Notes under the pieces: generated by a model
Told to the model about the DNA's origin: nothing
The model's database searches: none
Seen by the model: only the letters and a program-made list of their open reading frames with translations
Assembly (NCBI GenBank): GCA_050947015.1
Contig: JBMNVT010000027.1
Coordinates: 1-26,133 of the forward strand
Source of the DNA: CAKXIK01 sp050947015
Lineage (GTDB): Bacteria > Bacillota > Clostridia > Oscillospirales > Acutalibacteraceae
Length of the DNA: 26,133 nt
Direction of reading: 5' to 3'
In this document: in pieces, positions 1 through 6,694 of the stretch
Numbering within the stretch: the stretch's first letter is position 1
Layout: each line of letters opens with the position of its first letter
Made by a program: the position numbers and the translations under genes

Positions 1-22
1 GCCAGACAGCTCGCTGTCTGGC
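1..22. repeat. Perfect inverted repeat / hairpin at the window edge
   Basis: Bases 1-9 and 14-22 are exact reverse complements around a four-base loop; the symmetry extends to a 10-base arm if the two central bases are the axis. No T-run follows on the plus strand, so a plus-strand terminator is not convincing. It could be the terminator stem of a minus-strand or off-window gene, or the edge of a repeated element. Only the symmetry is seen; the role is open. Confidence 0.6.
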
Positions 23-395
23 AAAGGCATTACAACAATTTTCCCATGCGTCCTCTCAACTGGATCTCTCCCAAAGCTGTCCTATTTTCTTTCCCTAATG
101 TGTAACACATCATTGACAAACCTACATAATGAAATTTTATTTTTTTTTATTAAATTATTTACAAATAGATAACATTATTGAATTGGGATATCAAGGAAGT
201 ATTAATTAGAATGTGCCGTTGGAGCGTCAAGGGATTATTTTGTGTGAAAATGTAGATTTTATCAGAGTGAAGTGATACAATTAAATGTAAAAGCAGGATT
301 GACATGACGAAAACGAGCCTGTGAATTACAGAATCATTGATAGAAAGTAGCTATATATCTATTTATTGAACTGGTTGCATTTGGAGAAATTGAAT
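23..395. other. AT-rich stretch without a recognisable gene
   Basis: No ORF of convincing length or family was found on either strand. The stretch is strongly AT-rich, with a T-run near 138-149. A TTGACA hexamer lies at 113-118 and another at 299-304, but neither has a good -10 hexamer at the right distance, so no promoter is called. A GGAG at 383-386 is placed to serve the TTG start at 396. Confidence 0.5.
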
Positions 396-840
396 TTGGA
401 TAAAGAATCGAAATATAAAATAGGCAATGGTAAAATGCCCGTAATATTGATGCTTTTGATGTCTGCTTTACTCGGCGGGCTTACCCTGTGGCTATACAAG
501 ACAAATAACGGAGCAGTAATATTTGCAGGAATTTCCGATTCCTTGATGGAGCTTCTTCTTATACTCACAATATATCGTCTTATATTTTATAAAGTACTTA
601 TCGGTGTGGATGGCTTTTATTATCCAAAGGATAATGTCAAATGCTATTCAGGAACAAGAAGAATGTTTGATGGACGGCAAGGCTTTTTGGCAGAATAAGA
701 ACTGTGTTAGGCATTATGCTACTTGCTATACTTGCTTTTATTGATGCTTTTGTCATCAGAGAAGGCAGCAAATTCACGAATATGAAGTTAATGTATTAAA
801 AGATAGAATAGAAGCGGCTCAGTTAGAAAGCGGTGCAAAT
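396..840 (+). pseudogene. Decayed multi-pass membrane protein gene (frameshifts and probable internal deletion)
   Basis: A reading frame starting at TTG 396 (GGAG at 383-386, nine bases upstream) encodes two hydrophobic segments and then GVDGFYY, but runs into a stop at 696-698. Protein-like sequence continues in other frames. The frame starting at 601 gives NAIQEQEECLMDGKAFWQNK (about 637-696). The next frame gives a membrane segment TVLGIMLLAILAFIDAFVI (about 701-757). The first of these frames resumes with HEYEVNVLKDRIEAAQLE up to 840. These pieces read like parts of one membrane protein with repeated TM/'DGFYY' units that has lost an internal part and suffered at least two more frameshifts. 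The family resemblance is from memory and unverified. No stop separates the last piece from the ATG at 841, so the next gene may have inherited this remnant as its upstream sequence. Sequencing error is an alternative for single shifts but not for the missing part. Confidence 0.5.
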
Positions 841-1848
841 ATGAAAAAAGGTACAATCTTTCAGGCTCTCTTTCGAATAATGGGAATTATTGTGTTAATT
901 CTTGGTATTCGTATGGTTGGCGAGGGCATTTACAATTATATAGATGAGAATAATCAAAAAGACTGGGTTTCCACAACTGCTTATGTCATTGACATATCAA
1001 GTGAGTATTCAAGTTCTCGGCACAATCGAGGTGTCGATTATGATATTACCTATCAGTATGAAGTGGATGGGAACAAATACTCCGATAAACTTTACAACAG
1101 AAGTCGTCCAATGGGACTTGGCGATGAAATAAACATAAAATATGACCCGGATGCACCGAAAAATTCAACCGATATTTTAGTGCCGAGTGTTAAAAATTTG
1201 ATAGTTTTCCTTGCCTTTGGAGCAATATTGATCACAATCGGATTTTTTCTTTCGGGTACTTGGGCGCTCATTCGTAAGCTAAGACGAAGTGGCAAACCGG
1301 AAGAGGAAGAAATTCTTCCGCCGGAGGAATATGTGAAGCCTGAAGAAATGAAGCGGAACACCCGAAGTCCATTCTTGACGATAACTATCAGAATTATAGT
1401 TATTGTGGTAGTCTTAGGCGGTACAATTTTGTCAATAAAACTGTTTTCGGGTATTCACCCCATAGAAACAGGCCGTTTTTTAGAAATCACCAGTACGGCT
1501 GGTTATACAGCTACTGATACAACGGCAGAGCTTAGCCAAAGTTGGAAAGTCGGTTCAATGCTGAAGCAAGCATACTCATTTAACGATGGCAATATCAGAA
1601 TGGATTTTGTTGTTATGGATGCGGCAGATAGTGCCCGTGCATTATTTAACAGTATGACGCTACCTGTATCAGAGGGAGATATGAAAGAATCCGGCGGAAC
1701 GGTTCACGAATTGTATTCCATAGAAAACGAAACAGTCTATGTGGCAAAAATTCGTATCAGCGACACGGTTCTTTATGTTTCAGCACAAGCCGAGTATAAG
1801 CCAAAAGCTGAGGCGTTATTAAAAGAACTTGGATATTGGAAAGAATAA
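841..1848 (+). CDS. DUF3592-containing membrane protein
   Basis: This 335-residue protein of unknown function is probably in the cytoplasmic membrane. Residues about 9-30 form a TM helix. Residues about 40-115 form an extracytoplasmic domain whose pattern (TTAYVIDIS, ITYQYEVDGNKYSD, GDEINIKYDPDAP) matches DUF3592. A second TM helix lies at about 121-146, followed by an acidic linker with EEEEILPPEEY. A third TM helix is at about 176-203, and a C-terminal domain of about 130 residues is not recognised. The ATG at 841 has only a weak SD (GAAAGCGG), and the frame is open upstream into the decayed gene, so the true N-terminus is uncertain. A strong terminator follows at 1913-1955. Base composition is AT-rich, like the flanking left-edge sequence and unlike the rest of the window. 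Confidence 0.7.
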   Translation: MKKGTIFQALFRIMGIIVLILGIRMVGEGIYNYIDENNQKDWVSTTAYVIDISSEYSSSRHNRGVDYDITYQYEVDGNKYSDKLYNRSRPMGLGDEINIKYDPDAPKNSTDILVPSVKNLIVFLAFGAILITIGFFLSGTWALIRKLRRSGKPEEEEILPPEEYVKPEEMKRNTRSPFLTITIRIIVIVVVLGGTILSIKLFSGIHPIETGRFLEITSTAGYTATDTTAELSQSWKVGSMLKQAYSFNDGNIRMDFVVMDAADSARALFNSMTLPVSEGDMKESGGTVHELYSIENETVYVAKIRISDTVLYVSAQAEYKPKAEALLKELGYWKE

Positions 1849-1912
1849 TATGTCTAAATTACTAATTAAAACTTCCAATTTTATATATAGGTTTTCGCAT
1901 ATTCGTAATTGT

Positions 1913-1955
1913 CCCTCCTGTTAGATACAATGTGTCTGACAGGAGGGATTTTTTT
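1913..1955 (+). terminator. Strong rho-independent terminator after the DUF3592 gene
   Basis: Bases 1913-1928 pair with 1932-1947 in a nearly uninterrupted stem of about 16 pairs (two G-U) closed by a three-base loop. Seven T residues follow at 1949-1955. The 3' arm contains AGGAGGG, which is also a consensus SD nine bases before an ATG at 1957. Confidence 0.88.
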
Positions 1956-1956
1956 A

Positions 1957-2133
1957 ATGGGAATGAAACGGCATATCACAGACGAAAGGGCTAAAATTAG
2001 CTGTAAGTTCTGCGGAAACTATTATCTCGCCGACTTGGCGCTCCTTGAAGAAAAGAAAACATTCCAGATGAAAATTTCATTTTGGGATGATGAAAAACGA
2101 ATTACCGATCAAATGATCCAAAGAACGATGTGA
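1957..2133 (+). CDS. Doubtful small ORF with a CxxC motif
   Basis: This 58-residue ORF begins at ATG 1957, with AGGAGGG (1941-1947) at good spacing, although that SD lies inside the terminator stem just upstream. The only motif is ISCKFCGNYY, loosely like the C-terminal zinc-binding CxxC of Hsp33, but the rest of Hsp33 is absent. The ORF overlaps the 3' end of the convergent feoB by 25 bases, so its last eight codons are antisense to feoB. It may be a gene remnant or a chance ORF. No function is proposed. Confidence 0.25.
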   Translation: MGMKRHITDERAKISCKFCGNYYLADLALLEEKKTFQMKISFWDDEKRITDQMIQRTM

Positions 2134-3962
2134 TAAACCGCCGCCGACAGACTCCACGCAAGCACAAGCTGCCAGCACACCGATAGTACCAGCCACCTTG
2201 CGCCACATCGGCACTGAGACGTGTATTCCCGCCGCAACGCCGCAAGAGCTGCAGCACAGGGCGTACATAATAGGACAAACGTTAGATAGGAAAGTGCCGC
2301 TGCAGGAGAAAAAATATGACTGAGCCCTTCTGCATTCAGCTGGCCGCGCAGCATAACCGCAAAAGCAGAAACGATCGTTTCCTTGGAAACCAGGCCGCAA
2401 AACAACGGTGAAACCGCGCGCCAATCGGCAAATCCGCACGGCGCAAACAGCGGAGCCGCCGCTTTTCCCATCAGCGCCAGTATACTTTTTTCCGGAGCGG
2501 TAGCTGGCTGCAGCTGGGGCGAAAAATATTGCAGCGCCCAAACTGCCACGGTGGCCAACAACAGTACGGAACCGGCCTTAACAAAAAATTCACTGAGATG
2601 CCGCCATACCTGACGAGCCAGGCTTTGCGGACGCGGCATTCGATAAGGCGGCATTTCCATAATAAACGAGGCCTCTTCATCTTTCAACACAGTTTTGCGC
2701 AAAAGAATTCCGCCCAGCGCCGCGCAGCAGATTCCCAACAGATAAAGCCCAAACAGAAGCAGAGGCCGCAAACCCGGGAAAAAACAGGAAAGAATTAGCG
2801 AGTAAACCGGAATTCGTGCGCTGCAGGAAAAACATGGCAGCATTAACAGCACAAGAATTTTATCCCGCGGGCGTTCCAGTGTTCGGGTAGCTAGTACTGC
2901 CGGAACGGTGCAGCCAAATCCGAGCAGAAGAGGAACCAGCACCCTGCCGGAAAGGCCTATTTTCTGCAGCAGCCGGTCACCGGCAAAAGCAACACGGGCC
3001 AGATAACCGCAATCACTGATAAACTCCAAAAATATGAACATAACCGCCAACTGCGGCAAAAAGGAAAGCACTCCGCCAAGTCCCGCAAAAAGACCGTCCA
3101 GAATCAGACTCTGAACCCATGGCGATGCGCCGCGAGCCGCCAGAAAACGCACAACGCCCTGTCCAAACGTATTGACGGCAAATTGCAGCATATCGGTTAA
3201 ACGAGAGGAAAGCGAACCGAACGCAACCGACATTACCGCAAAAAGCAGTAAAAAAAAGAGCGGTATAGCAGCCGGCCCGGTCAGCACACGGTCAATTCGG
3301 TCAGATATCTTCCGCGGATTGCTTCCCGGCTTTTCCCTCTGCACCGCGGCACAGATGTTCCCTGCCCTTTGATAGCGCCGCAGAGCCGCACGCATAACGC
3401 CGGACGGTGCCGCCGGAGCATCACCCAGCCGTATTTCCCGCCGCTGCAGCCCTGAACGCATCGCTTCGGTTCGACAGCCTTGCAGCAACTCCGCAATTCC
3501 GCTCCCGGTTGCCGCAGAAACCGGAAATACCGGCAGCTGCAGCTCATGGGAAAGCTTTGCAAAGTCAATTGTTCTGCCAATCAGAGGAAGCTCATCCGCC
3601 ATATTCAGCGCCAGAACAACAGGTCTGCCTGTCTCCTGCAGCTGTGTCGTCAGGTAAAGGCTGCGCTCCAGATTGGTTGCATCCGCAATATTCAAAATCA
3701 GATCCGGTTTCTGCTGGGTAACAAAACTGCGTGTAACCTCTTCTTCCGGAGAATACGGAACCAGTGAGTACGTCCCGGGAAGATCCACCACGCGAACCGT
3801 CCCATCAGATTTCAGCCGCGCTGCGCGCTGCTCAACCGTCGCTCCCGCAAAATTTCCCACTGTTTCCGTTGAACCTGTAATCCGGTTAAAAAGAGTCGTT
3901 TTTCCGCAATTTGGATTTCCCGTCAACGCCCAGACCTGTACCTTGTGATTGGAAAAACGCAA
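2109..3962 (-). CDS. feoB: Ferrous iron transport protein B (FeoB)
   Basis: FeoB is the membrane Fe(II) importer with an N-terminal G-protein domain. The G motifs are visible: G1 GNPNCGKTT (residues 15-23), G3 DLPGTYSL, G4 NMAD and G5-like PVSAATGSG. The membrane part carries the Gate-type segment GFGCTVPAVLATRTLERPRDK and several hydrophobic helices. The longest frame begins with GTG at 3980. However, GGGAGG lies inside that extension and is seven bases before TTG 3962, so TTG 3962 is the better start and gives 617 residues, at the short end for the family. It follows feoA by 19 bases with the same orientation. No clear terminator is seen after its stop. Confidence 0.95.
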   Translation of the reverse strand: MRFSNHKVQVWALTGNPNCGKTTLFNRITGSTETVGNFAGATVEQRAARLKSDGTVRVVDLPGTYSLVPYSPEEEVTRSFVTQQKPDLILNIADATNLERSLYLTTQLQETGRPVVLALNMADELPLIGRTIDFAKLSHELQLPVFPVSAATGSGIAELLQGCRTEAMRSGLQRREIRLGDAPAAPSGVMRAALRRYQRAGNICAAVQREKPGSNPRKISDRIDRVLTGPAAIPLFFLLLFAVMSVAFGSLSSRLTDMLQFAVNTFGQGVVRFLAARGASPWVQSLILDGLFAGLGGVLSFLPQLAVMFIFLEFISDCGYLARVAFAGDRLLQKIGLSGRVLVPLLLGFGCTVPAVLATRTLERPRDKILVLLMLPCFSCSARIPVYSLILSCFFPGLRPLLLFGLYLLGICCAALGGILLRKTVLKDEEASFIMEMPPYRMPRPQSLARQVWRHLSEFFVKAGSVLLLATVAVWALQYFSPQLQPATAPEKSILALMGKAAAPLFAPCGFADWRAVSPLFCGLVSKETIVSAFAVMLRGQLNAEGLSHIFSPAAALSYLTFVLLCTPCAAALAALRREYTSQCRCGARWLVLSVCWQLVLAWSLSAAVYHIVLWII

Positions 3963-3981
3963 GCGCCACCCTCCCTGCACG

Positions 3982-4212
3982 CTATTTTTCTTGCAGTATA
4001 ATTTTTTTTGCCTGTTCCCGCCGAATGCCCAGTCGGGAGCCTTTCACTTCAATTTCCAGCGGCCCGCCGAACGATGCCGCCTTTTTTACAACGACAACCG
4101 CTCCTTCCGTAATTCCCAGATCGATCAGACGGCGCACCATCGCCGGCTCTCCTTTCAAAAAGGAAACTACACCATTTTCTCCCACCCGCAAATCCGCTGC
4201 TGTACGGCTCAT
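3982..4212 (-). CDS. feoA: Ferrous iron transport protein A (FeoA)
   Basis: This 76-residue FeoA has a single SH3-like fold. It is a cytoplasmic partner that supports FeoB-mediated Fe(II) uptake. Typical features are the RRLIDLGITEGAVVVVKK core and the C-terminal GSRLGIRREQAKKI. The length is normal for the family. AAAGGAG lies seven bases before the ATG. It is the first gene of the feoA-feoB unit, and its leader holds a perfect 17-base palindrome (4276-4292) that is a candidate metal-regulator site. Confidence 0.93.
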   Translation of the reverse strand: MSRTAADLRVGENGVVSFLKGEPAMVRRLIDLGITEGAVVVVKKAASFGGPLEIEVKGSRLGIRREQAKKIILQEK

Positions 4213-4275
4213 TATTTTACTCCTTTAGGTTTTTTAGGTATTTCATTCACTGGATTCACAGTTATTTATTATTTT

Positions 4276-4292
4276 ATTAATAATTTATTAAT
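4276..4292 (-). promoter_or_regulatory. Perfect 17-base palindrome in the feoA leader (candidate operator)
   Basis: ATTAATAA at 4276-4283 and TTATTAAT at 4285-4292 are exact reverse complements around one central base. The site sits between the candidate -10 (4315-4320) and the feoA start (4212). The 8-1-8 architecture resembles operators of Fur or DtxR-type repressors, but the bases do not match a consensus well. The surroundings are very AT-rich, so chance symmetry is possible. Confidence 0.45.
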
Positions 4293-4314
4293 TATTTATT
4301 ATGATTTTATTCAT

Positions 4315-4343
4315 ATTATAGCTTTGCAAATGCGTTACAATAA
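4315..4343 (-). promoter_or_regulatory. Candidate feoA promoter
   Basis: A perfect TATAAT on the minus strand lies at 4315-4320. A TTATTG at 4338-4343 is 17 bases upstream but is a poor -35. A better TTGTAA (4335-4340) is only 14 bases away. The -10 is convincing and the -35 is not. Confidence 0.4.
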
Positions 4344-4422
4344 TAAGGGATAAATTAAAGAAAAAGGGTTGATTTGTTAGTTTTTCGTCACCTGTTTTTC
4401 ACAAAATATTCATATCGCCGTT

Positions 4423-4947
4423 CTATAATTGGAATAAAAGGTGAACGGTCAGAATTGAAACGATGGTGCAGGTACAATCGGCTGTCAGAGCCGCCGGTAA
4501 GGCATACCTCGTTTTTTTGACGCGCACTGCGCCAAAGTAAACGGCGATGGTGTAAAAGGTGGTTTCGGTTGATGCCGCCATGACGGATGCAACCCTTCCG
4601 GGCAAACTGTCGGGTCCATAAGTTTTCAACAGATTTTCCAACAAAGCGATTGAGCCGCTTCCCGAAATTGGGCGCAGCAAAATCATGGGGAATATTTCTT
4701 GCGGTACGCCGAACCGCGCTGCCATCGTACCGATTGCCTGTTCCAGCAATTCGATTGCGCCGGACGCGCGCAGCATGGTGACCGCGGTAATCAGACCGAT
4801 CAGAGACGGCAAAATCTCGATGCTGTTTTTGGCTCCCTCCCCAGCTCCTGCAACAAATTCACTGAATACCGGTACACGCCGGATCAGACCATACAGCAGA
4901 ATAAGCGCAACAACCACCGGCACAACCCATGCACTGATCTCTTTCAC
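4423..4947 (-). CDS. spmB: Spore maturation protein B
   Basis: SpmB is a 174-residue membrane protein needed with SpmA for normal spore core dehydration and heat resistance in Bacillus and clostridia. The N-terminal helix (WVVPVVVALILLYGL) is followed by EFVAGAGEGAKNSIEILPSL, the core pattern shared with nucleoside-recognition (Gate) proteins, and then by LRPISGSGSIALLEN and STETTFYTIAVYFGAV, which are characteristic of SpmB. The length is normal. Its start overlaps the spmA stop by four bases (ATGA), so the two are translationally coupled. No terminator is evident between its stop and the feo promoter region. Confidence 0.93.
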   Translation of the reverse strand: MKEISAWVVPVVVALILLYGLIRRVPVFSEFVAGAGEGAKNSIEILPSLIGLITAVTMLRASGAIELLEQAIGTMAARFGVPQEIFPMILLRPISGSGSIALLENLLKTYGPDSLPGRVASVMAASTETTFYTIAVYFGAVRVKKTRYALPAALTADCTCTIVSILTVHLLFQL

Positions 4948-5555
4948 CCCGGGTTCCTCCGTTGCCGCATCAGCGGCGTTTGTGCAAACCCGCCCAACAG
5001 ACGGGTTGTCAGTATCCCGACAAAAAGTGAGACAAACGATGTAATCCAGATGGCCGGCATAAGTTCAAACGGTGCCGTGCTTCCGGCAGCAGAACGCAGC
5101 ATGGCAACAGTGGTTGGTATCAACTGAATTGATGCTGTGTTCATAACAACAAATGTTATCATCTCATCCGTAGCGGTTTCCGAATACGGAGAGCGCTTTG
5201 CAAGTTCTTTCATGGCCGCAATACCAAACGGCGTGGCTGCATTGCCCATGCCGAGCAAATTGGCGGAAAGATTCATGCTGATCGCTTGCGCGGCCTCGCT
5301 TTCCGGTTCCAGAGAAGGAAACAGCAGACGAAGAAACGGTGAAAAAGATTTTGCAAGCTTTTTGGTCAAACCCGCGCGGTCTGCAATCCGCATCAGTCCG
5401 CTCCACAGGCACATTGCTCCGGCCAACGCAATCACCAGGGTGACCGCTTCACCTGCGCCGGCAAACATTGCGGCGGAAATTTCGTTGATCCGGCCGGTCA
5501 CCATTGCGCATACAATACTGACCAGCATAATGCCCGCCCAGACATAATTCATCAT
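4944..5555 (-). CDS. spmA: Spore maturation protein A
   Basis: SpmA is a membrane protein that works with SpmB in spore core dehydration. Its motifs are MFAGAGEAVTLVIALAGAMC, LGMGNAATPFGIAAMKEL and FVVMNTASIQLIPTTV, typical of the Gate fold. The frame is open upstream to 5648. AAAGGAG placed ten bases before ATG 5555 marks the start (MMNYVWAG) and gives 203 residues, a usual length. The upstream extension is non-membrane, basic and not family-like. A candidate sporulation promoter lies at 5583-5611. Confidence 0.92.
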   Translation of the reverse strand: MMNYVWAGIMLVSIVCAMVTGRINEISAAMFAGAGEAVTLVIALAGAMCLWSGLMRIADRAGLTKKLAKSFSPFLRLLFPSLEPESEAAQAISMNLSANLLGMGNAATPFGIAAMKELAKRSPYSETATDEMITFVVMNTASIQLIPTTVAMLRSAAGSTAPFELMPAIWITSFVSLFVGILTTRLLGGFAQTPLMRQRRNPG

Positions 5556-5582
5556 ACAGCGACCACTCCTTTCTTTTGTTCC

Positions 5583-5611
5583 ATTATTATGCTTTACCGC
5601 GTTCGGTATGC
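5583..5611 (-). promoter_or_regulatory. Candidate sporulation-sigma (sigma E/G-like) promoter for spmAB
   Basis: On the minus strand, GCATACC (5605-5611) is followed after 13 bases by CATAATAAT (5583-5591). This resembles the -35 and CATA-type -10 of mother-cell sigma E promoters and partly sigma G, and it lies 28 bases before the spmA ATG. No vegetative promoter of comparable quality was seen. The match is by eye. Confidence 0.35.
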
Positions 5612-5625
5612 TCCTTTTACGATAT

Positions 5626-5655
5626 TTTGTCGTGCCTAAGCACGTCAAATATATG
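5626..5655 (+). promoter_or_regulatory. abrB promoter with a palindrome filling its spacer
   Basis: TTGTCG (5627-5632), a 17-base spacer and TATATG (5650-5655) make a plausible housekeeping promoter 33 bases before the abrB start. An imperfect palindrome (CGTGC-CTAA-GCACG, extended by TTTG/CAAA past one mismatch; 5626-5649) overlaps the -35 and spacer. This is a natural place for autorepression by the AbrB-like product, which is an inference. Confidence 0.5.
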
Positions 5656-5687
5656 ACTGCACTTATTTTTGAAAGGAAGATGCACTT

Positions 5688-5933
5688 ATGAAATCCATTG
5701 GTATTGTCAGAAAAATTGACGCGGTCGGCCGTATCGTTCTCCCGATCGAACTCCGTAAGACGATGAACATCACCGACGATTCTTCTCTCGAAATTTTTGT
5801 TGACGACGACAAAATTGTTCTGAAAAAGTATCAGCCTGCCTGCATTTTCTGCAATGAGGACGACAATGTTGTTCTCTACAAGGGCAAGAACATCTGCAAA
5901 AACTGCATCGATGCTTTGGTAAAATCCCTCTGA
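5688..5933 (+). CDS. AbrB/SpoVT-family transition-state regulator with zinc-ribbon tail
   Basis: This is an 81-residue DNA-binding protein. Residues 1-48 are a swapped-hairpin AbrB domain very close to the classical one: GIVRKIDAVGRIVLPIELRK, then LEIFVDDDKIVLKKY. Instead of the usual AbrB/Abh C-terminal half there is a short region with two CxxC pairs (C52, C55, C70, C73) that should bind zinc. In Firmicutes, AbrB proteins repress stationary-phase and sporulation genes during growth. It is divergent from spmAB, has GAAAGGAAG before its ATG, and ends at a bidirectional terminator (5953-5995). Being a paralogue of AbrB rather than AbrB itself is possible, so no symbol is given. Confidence 0.9.
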   Translation: MKSIGIVRKIDAVGRIVLPIELRKTMNITDDSSLEIFVDDDKIVLKKYQPACIFCNEDDNVVLYKGKNICKNCIDALVKSL

Positions 5934-5952
5934 TTGTTTGTTACTTCAACAC

Positions 5953-5995
5953 AAAAAAGCTGCTGTCATCAAAATATGGTGACAGCAGCTTTTTT
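5953..5995. terminator. Bidirectional rho-independent terminator
   Basis: AAAAAAGCTGCTGTCA (5953-5968) pairs exactly with 5980-5995, with a further G-U and C-G pair around a seven-base loop. The A-run and T-run on the two sides make it functional in both directions. It serves abrB on the plus strand and the three-gene unit ending at 6017 on the minus strand. Confidence 0.92.
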
Positions 5996-6016
5996 ATACT
6001 ATGGAGCATACAAGCG

Positions 6017-6667
6017 TTAAAAGCGCTCAATATCCTGCAAAACCCTGCGCAGCAACGTCGCTTCCACGCTTTTTTTCTTTCCAACAAAAAAACGTTGAGC
6101 CGCATGAGAGTCGCCCGCCTGCAATGCTTCCCGCAGCTGCGGCATACGTTCCGCCAAAGCGGGAACCCCATCTGCAGCCAGAGTTTTCCGCATCAGGTCA
6201 AAATCCGGCTGCGGCATCGAAATAAAATCGTTCCAGACGTCGTCCGAGGAATGCACCATCATTTCATGCAGCGTAAACAAATCCAGCAGCGGCGGAAAAA
6301 GAGGCGCCACACGATATCGATACGGCTTTTTCAGAATCACCTCCGCGCCAGGGCGCGTGGACGGCAGCACCTGCGCATACAGCGCTTTTAAGCGACTTTC
6401 GACGTCCGTATACTCCAACTGCTGTGATTCCTTTGTCGTTCGCGTCAGTGGATTATACAAAAAGAAATTGCGGTGTTTTTTAAAAAACGCGTCGTAATAC
6501 AGGATCAACGCCACAAGCAGCAACAAAACCGCCGCAACCGTACCGAGAACCCGATCGGCCGCAGATCCGCTTTTGTAAATGAAAATGAGAGCAGCCGCTG
6601 CTCCTGCCGTCAGCAGCGTCGCGGTGAGAGCAAGCGCTGCACGAAAAAAACGATGCCGTGGATTCAT
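6017..6667 (-). CDS. Hypothetical two-TM membrane protein
   Basis: This 216-residue protein is not recognised. Two hydrophobic segments (about residues 8-31 and 38-60) precede a largely hydrophilic C-terminal part of about 150 residues. That part is rich in charged residues and contains LFPPLLDLFTLHEMMVHSSD and a helical C-terminus (AALQ/AQRFFVGKKKSVEATLLRRV-type). With both termini cytoplasmic, the long domain would be inside the cell. It is the last gene of a three-gene minus-strand unit and ends just before a strong bidirectional terminator. GGAAGGA lies about 12 bases before the ATG. No catalytic motif is apparent. Confidence 0.72.
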   Translation of the reverse strand: MNPRHRFFRAALALTATLLTAGAAAALIFIYKSGSAADRVLGTVAAVLLLLVALILYYDAFFKKHRNFFLYNPLTRTTKESQQLEYTDVESRLKALYAQVLPSTRPGAEVILKKPYRYRVAPLFPPLLDLFTLHEMMVHSSDDVWNDFISMPQPDFDLMRKTLAADGVPALAERMPQLREALQAGDSHAAQRFFVGKKKSVEATLLRRVLQDIERF

Positions 6668-6694
6668 GAACGAAACAATTCCTTCCGTTTTGGT

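Noticed and set aside
1..22. Insertion sequence terminal repeat or recombination attachment site
   Set aside because: There is no transposase or integrase in the window and no second copy of the repeat was seen. Only a hairpin can be stated.
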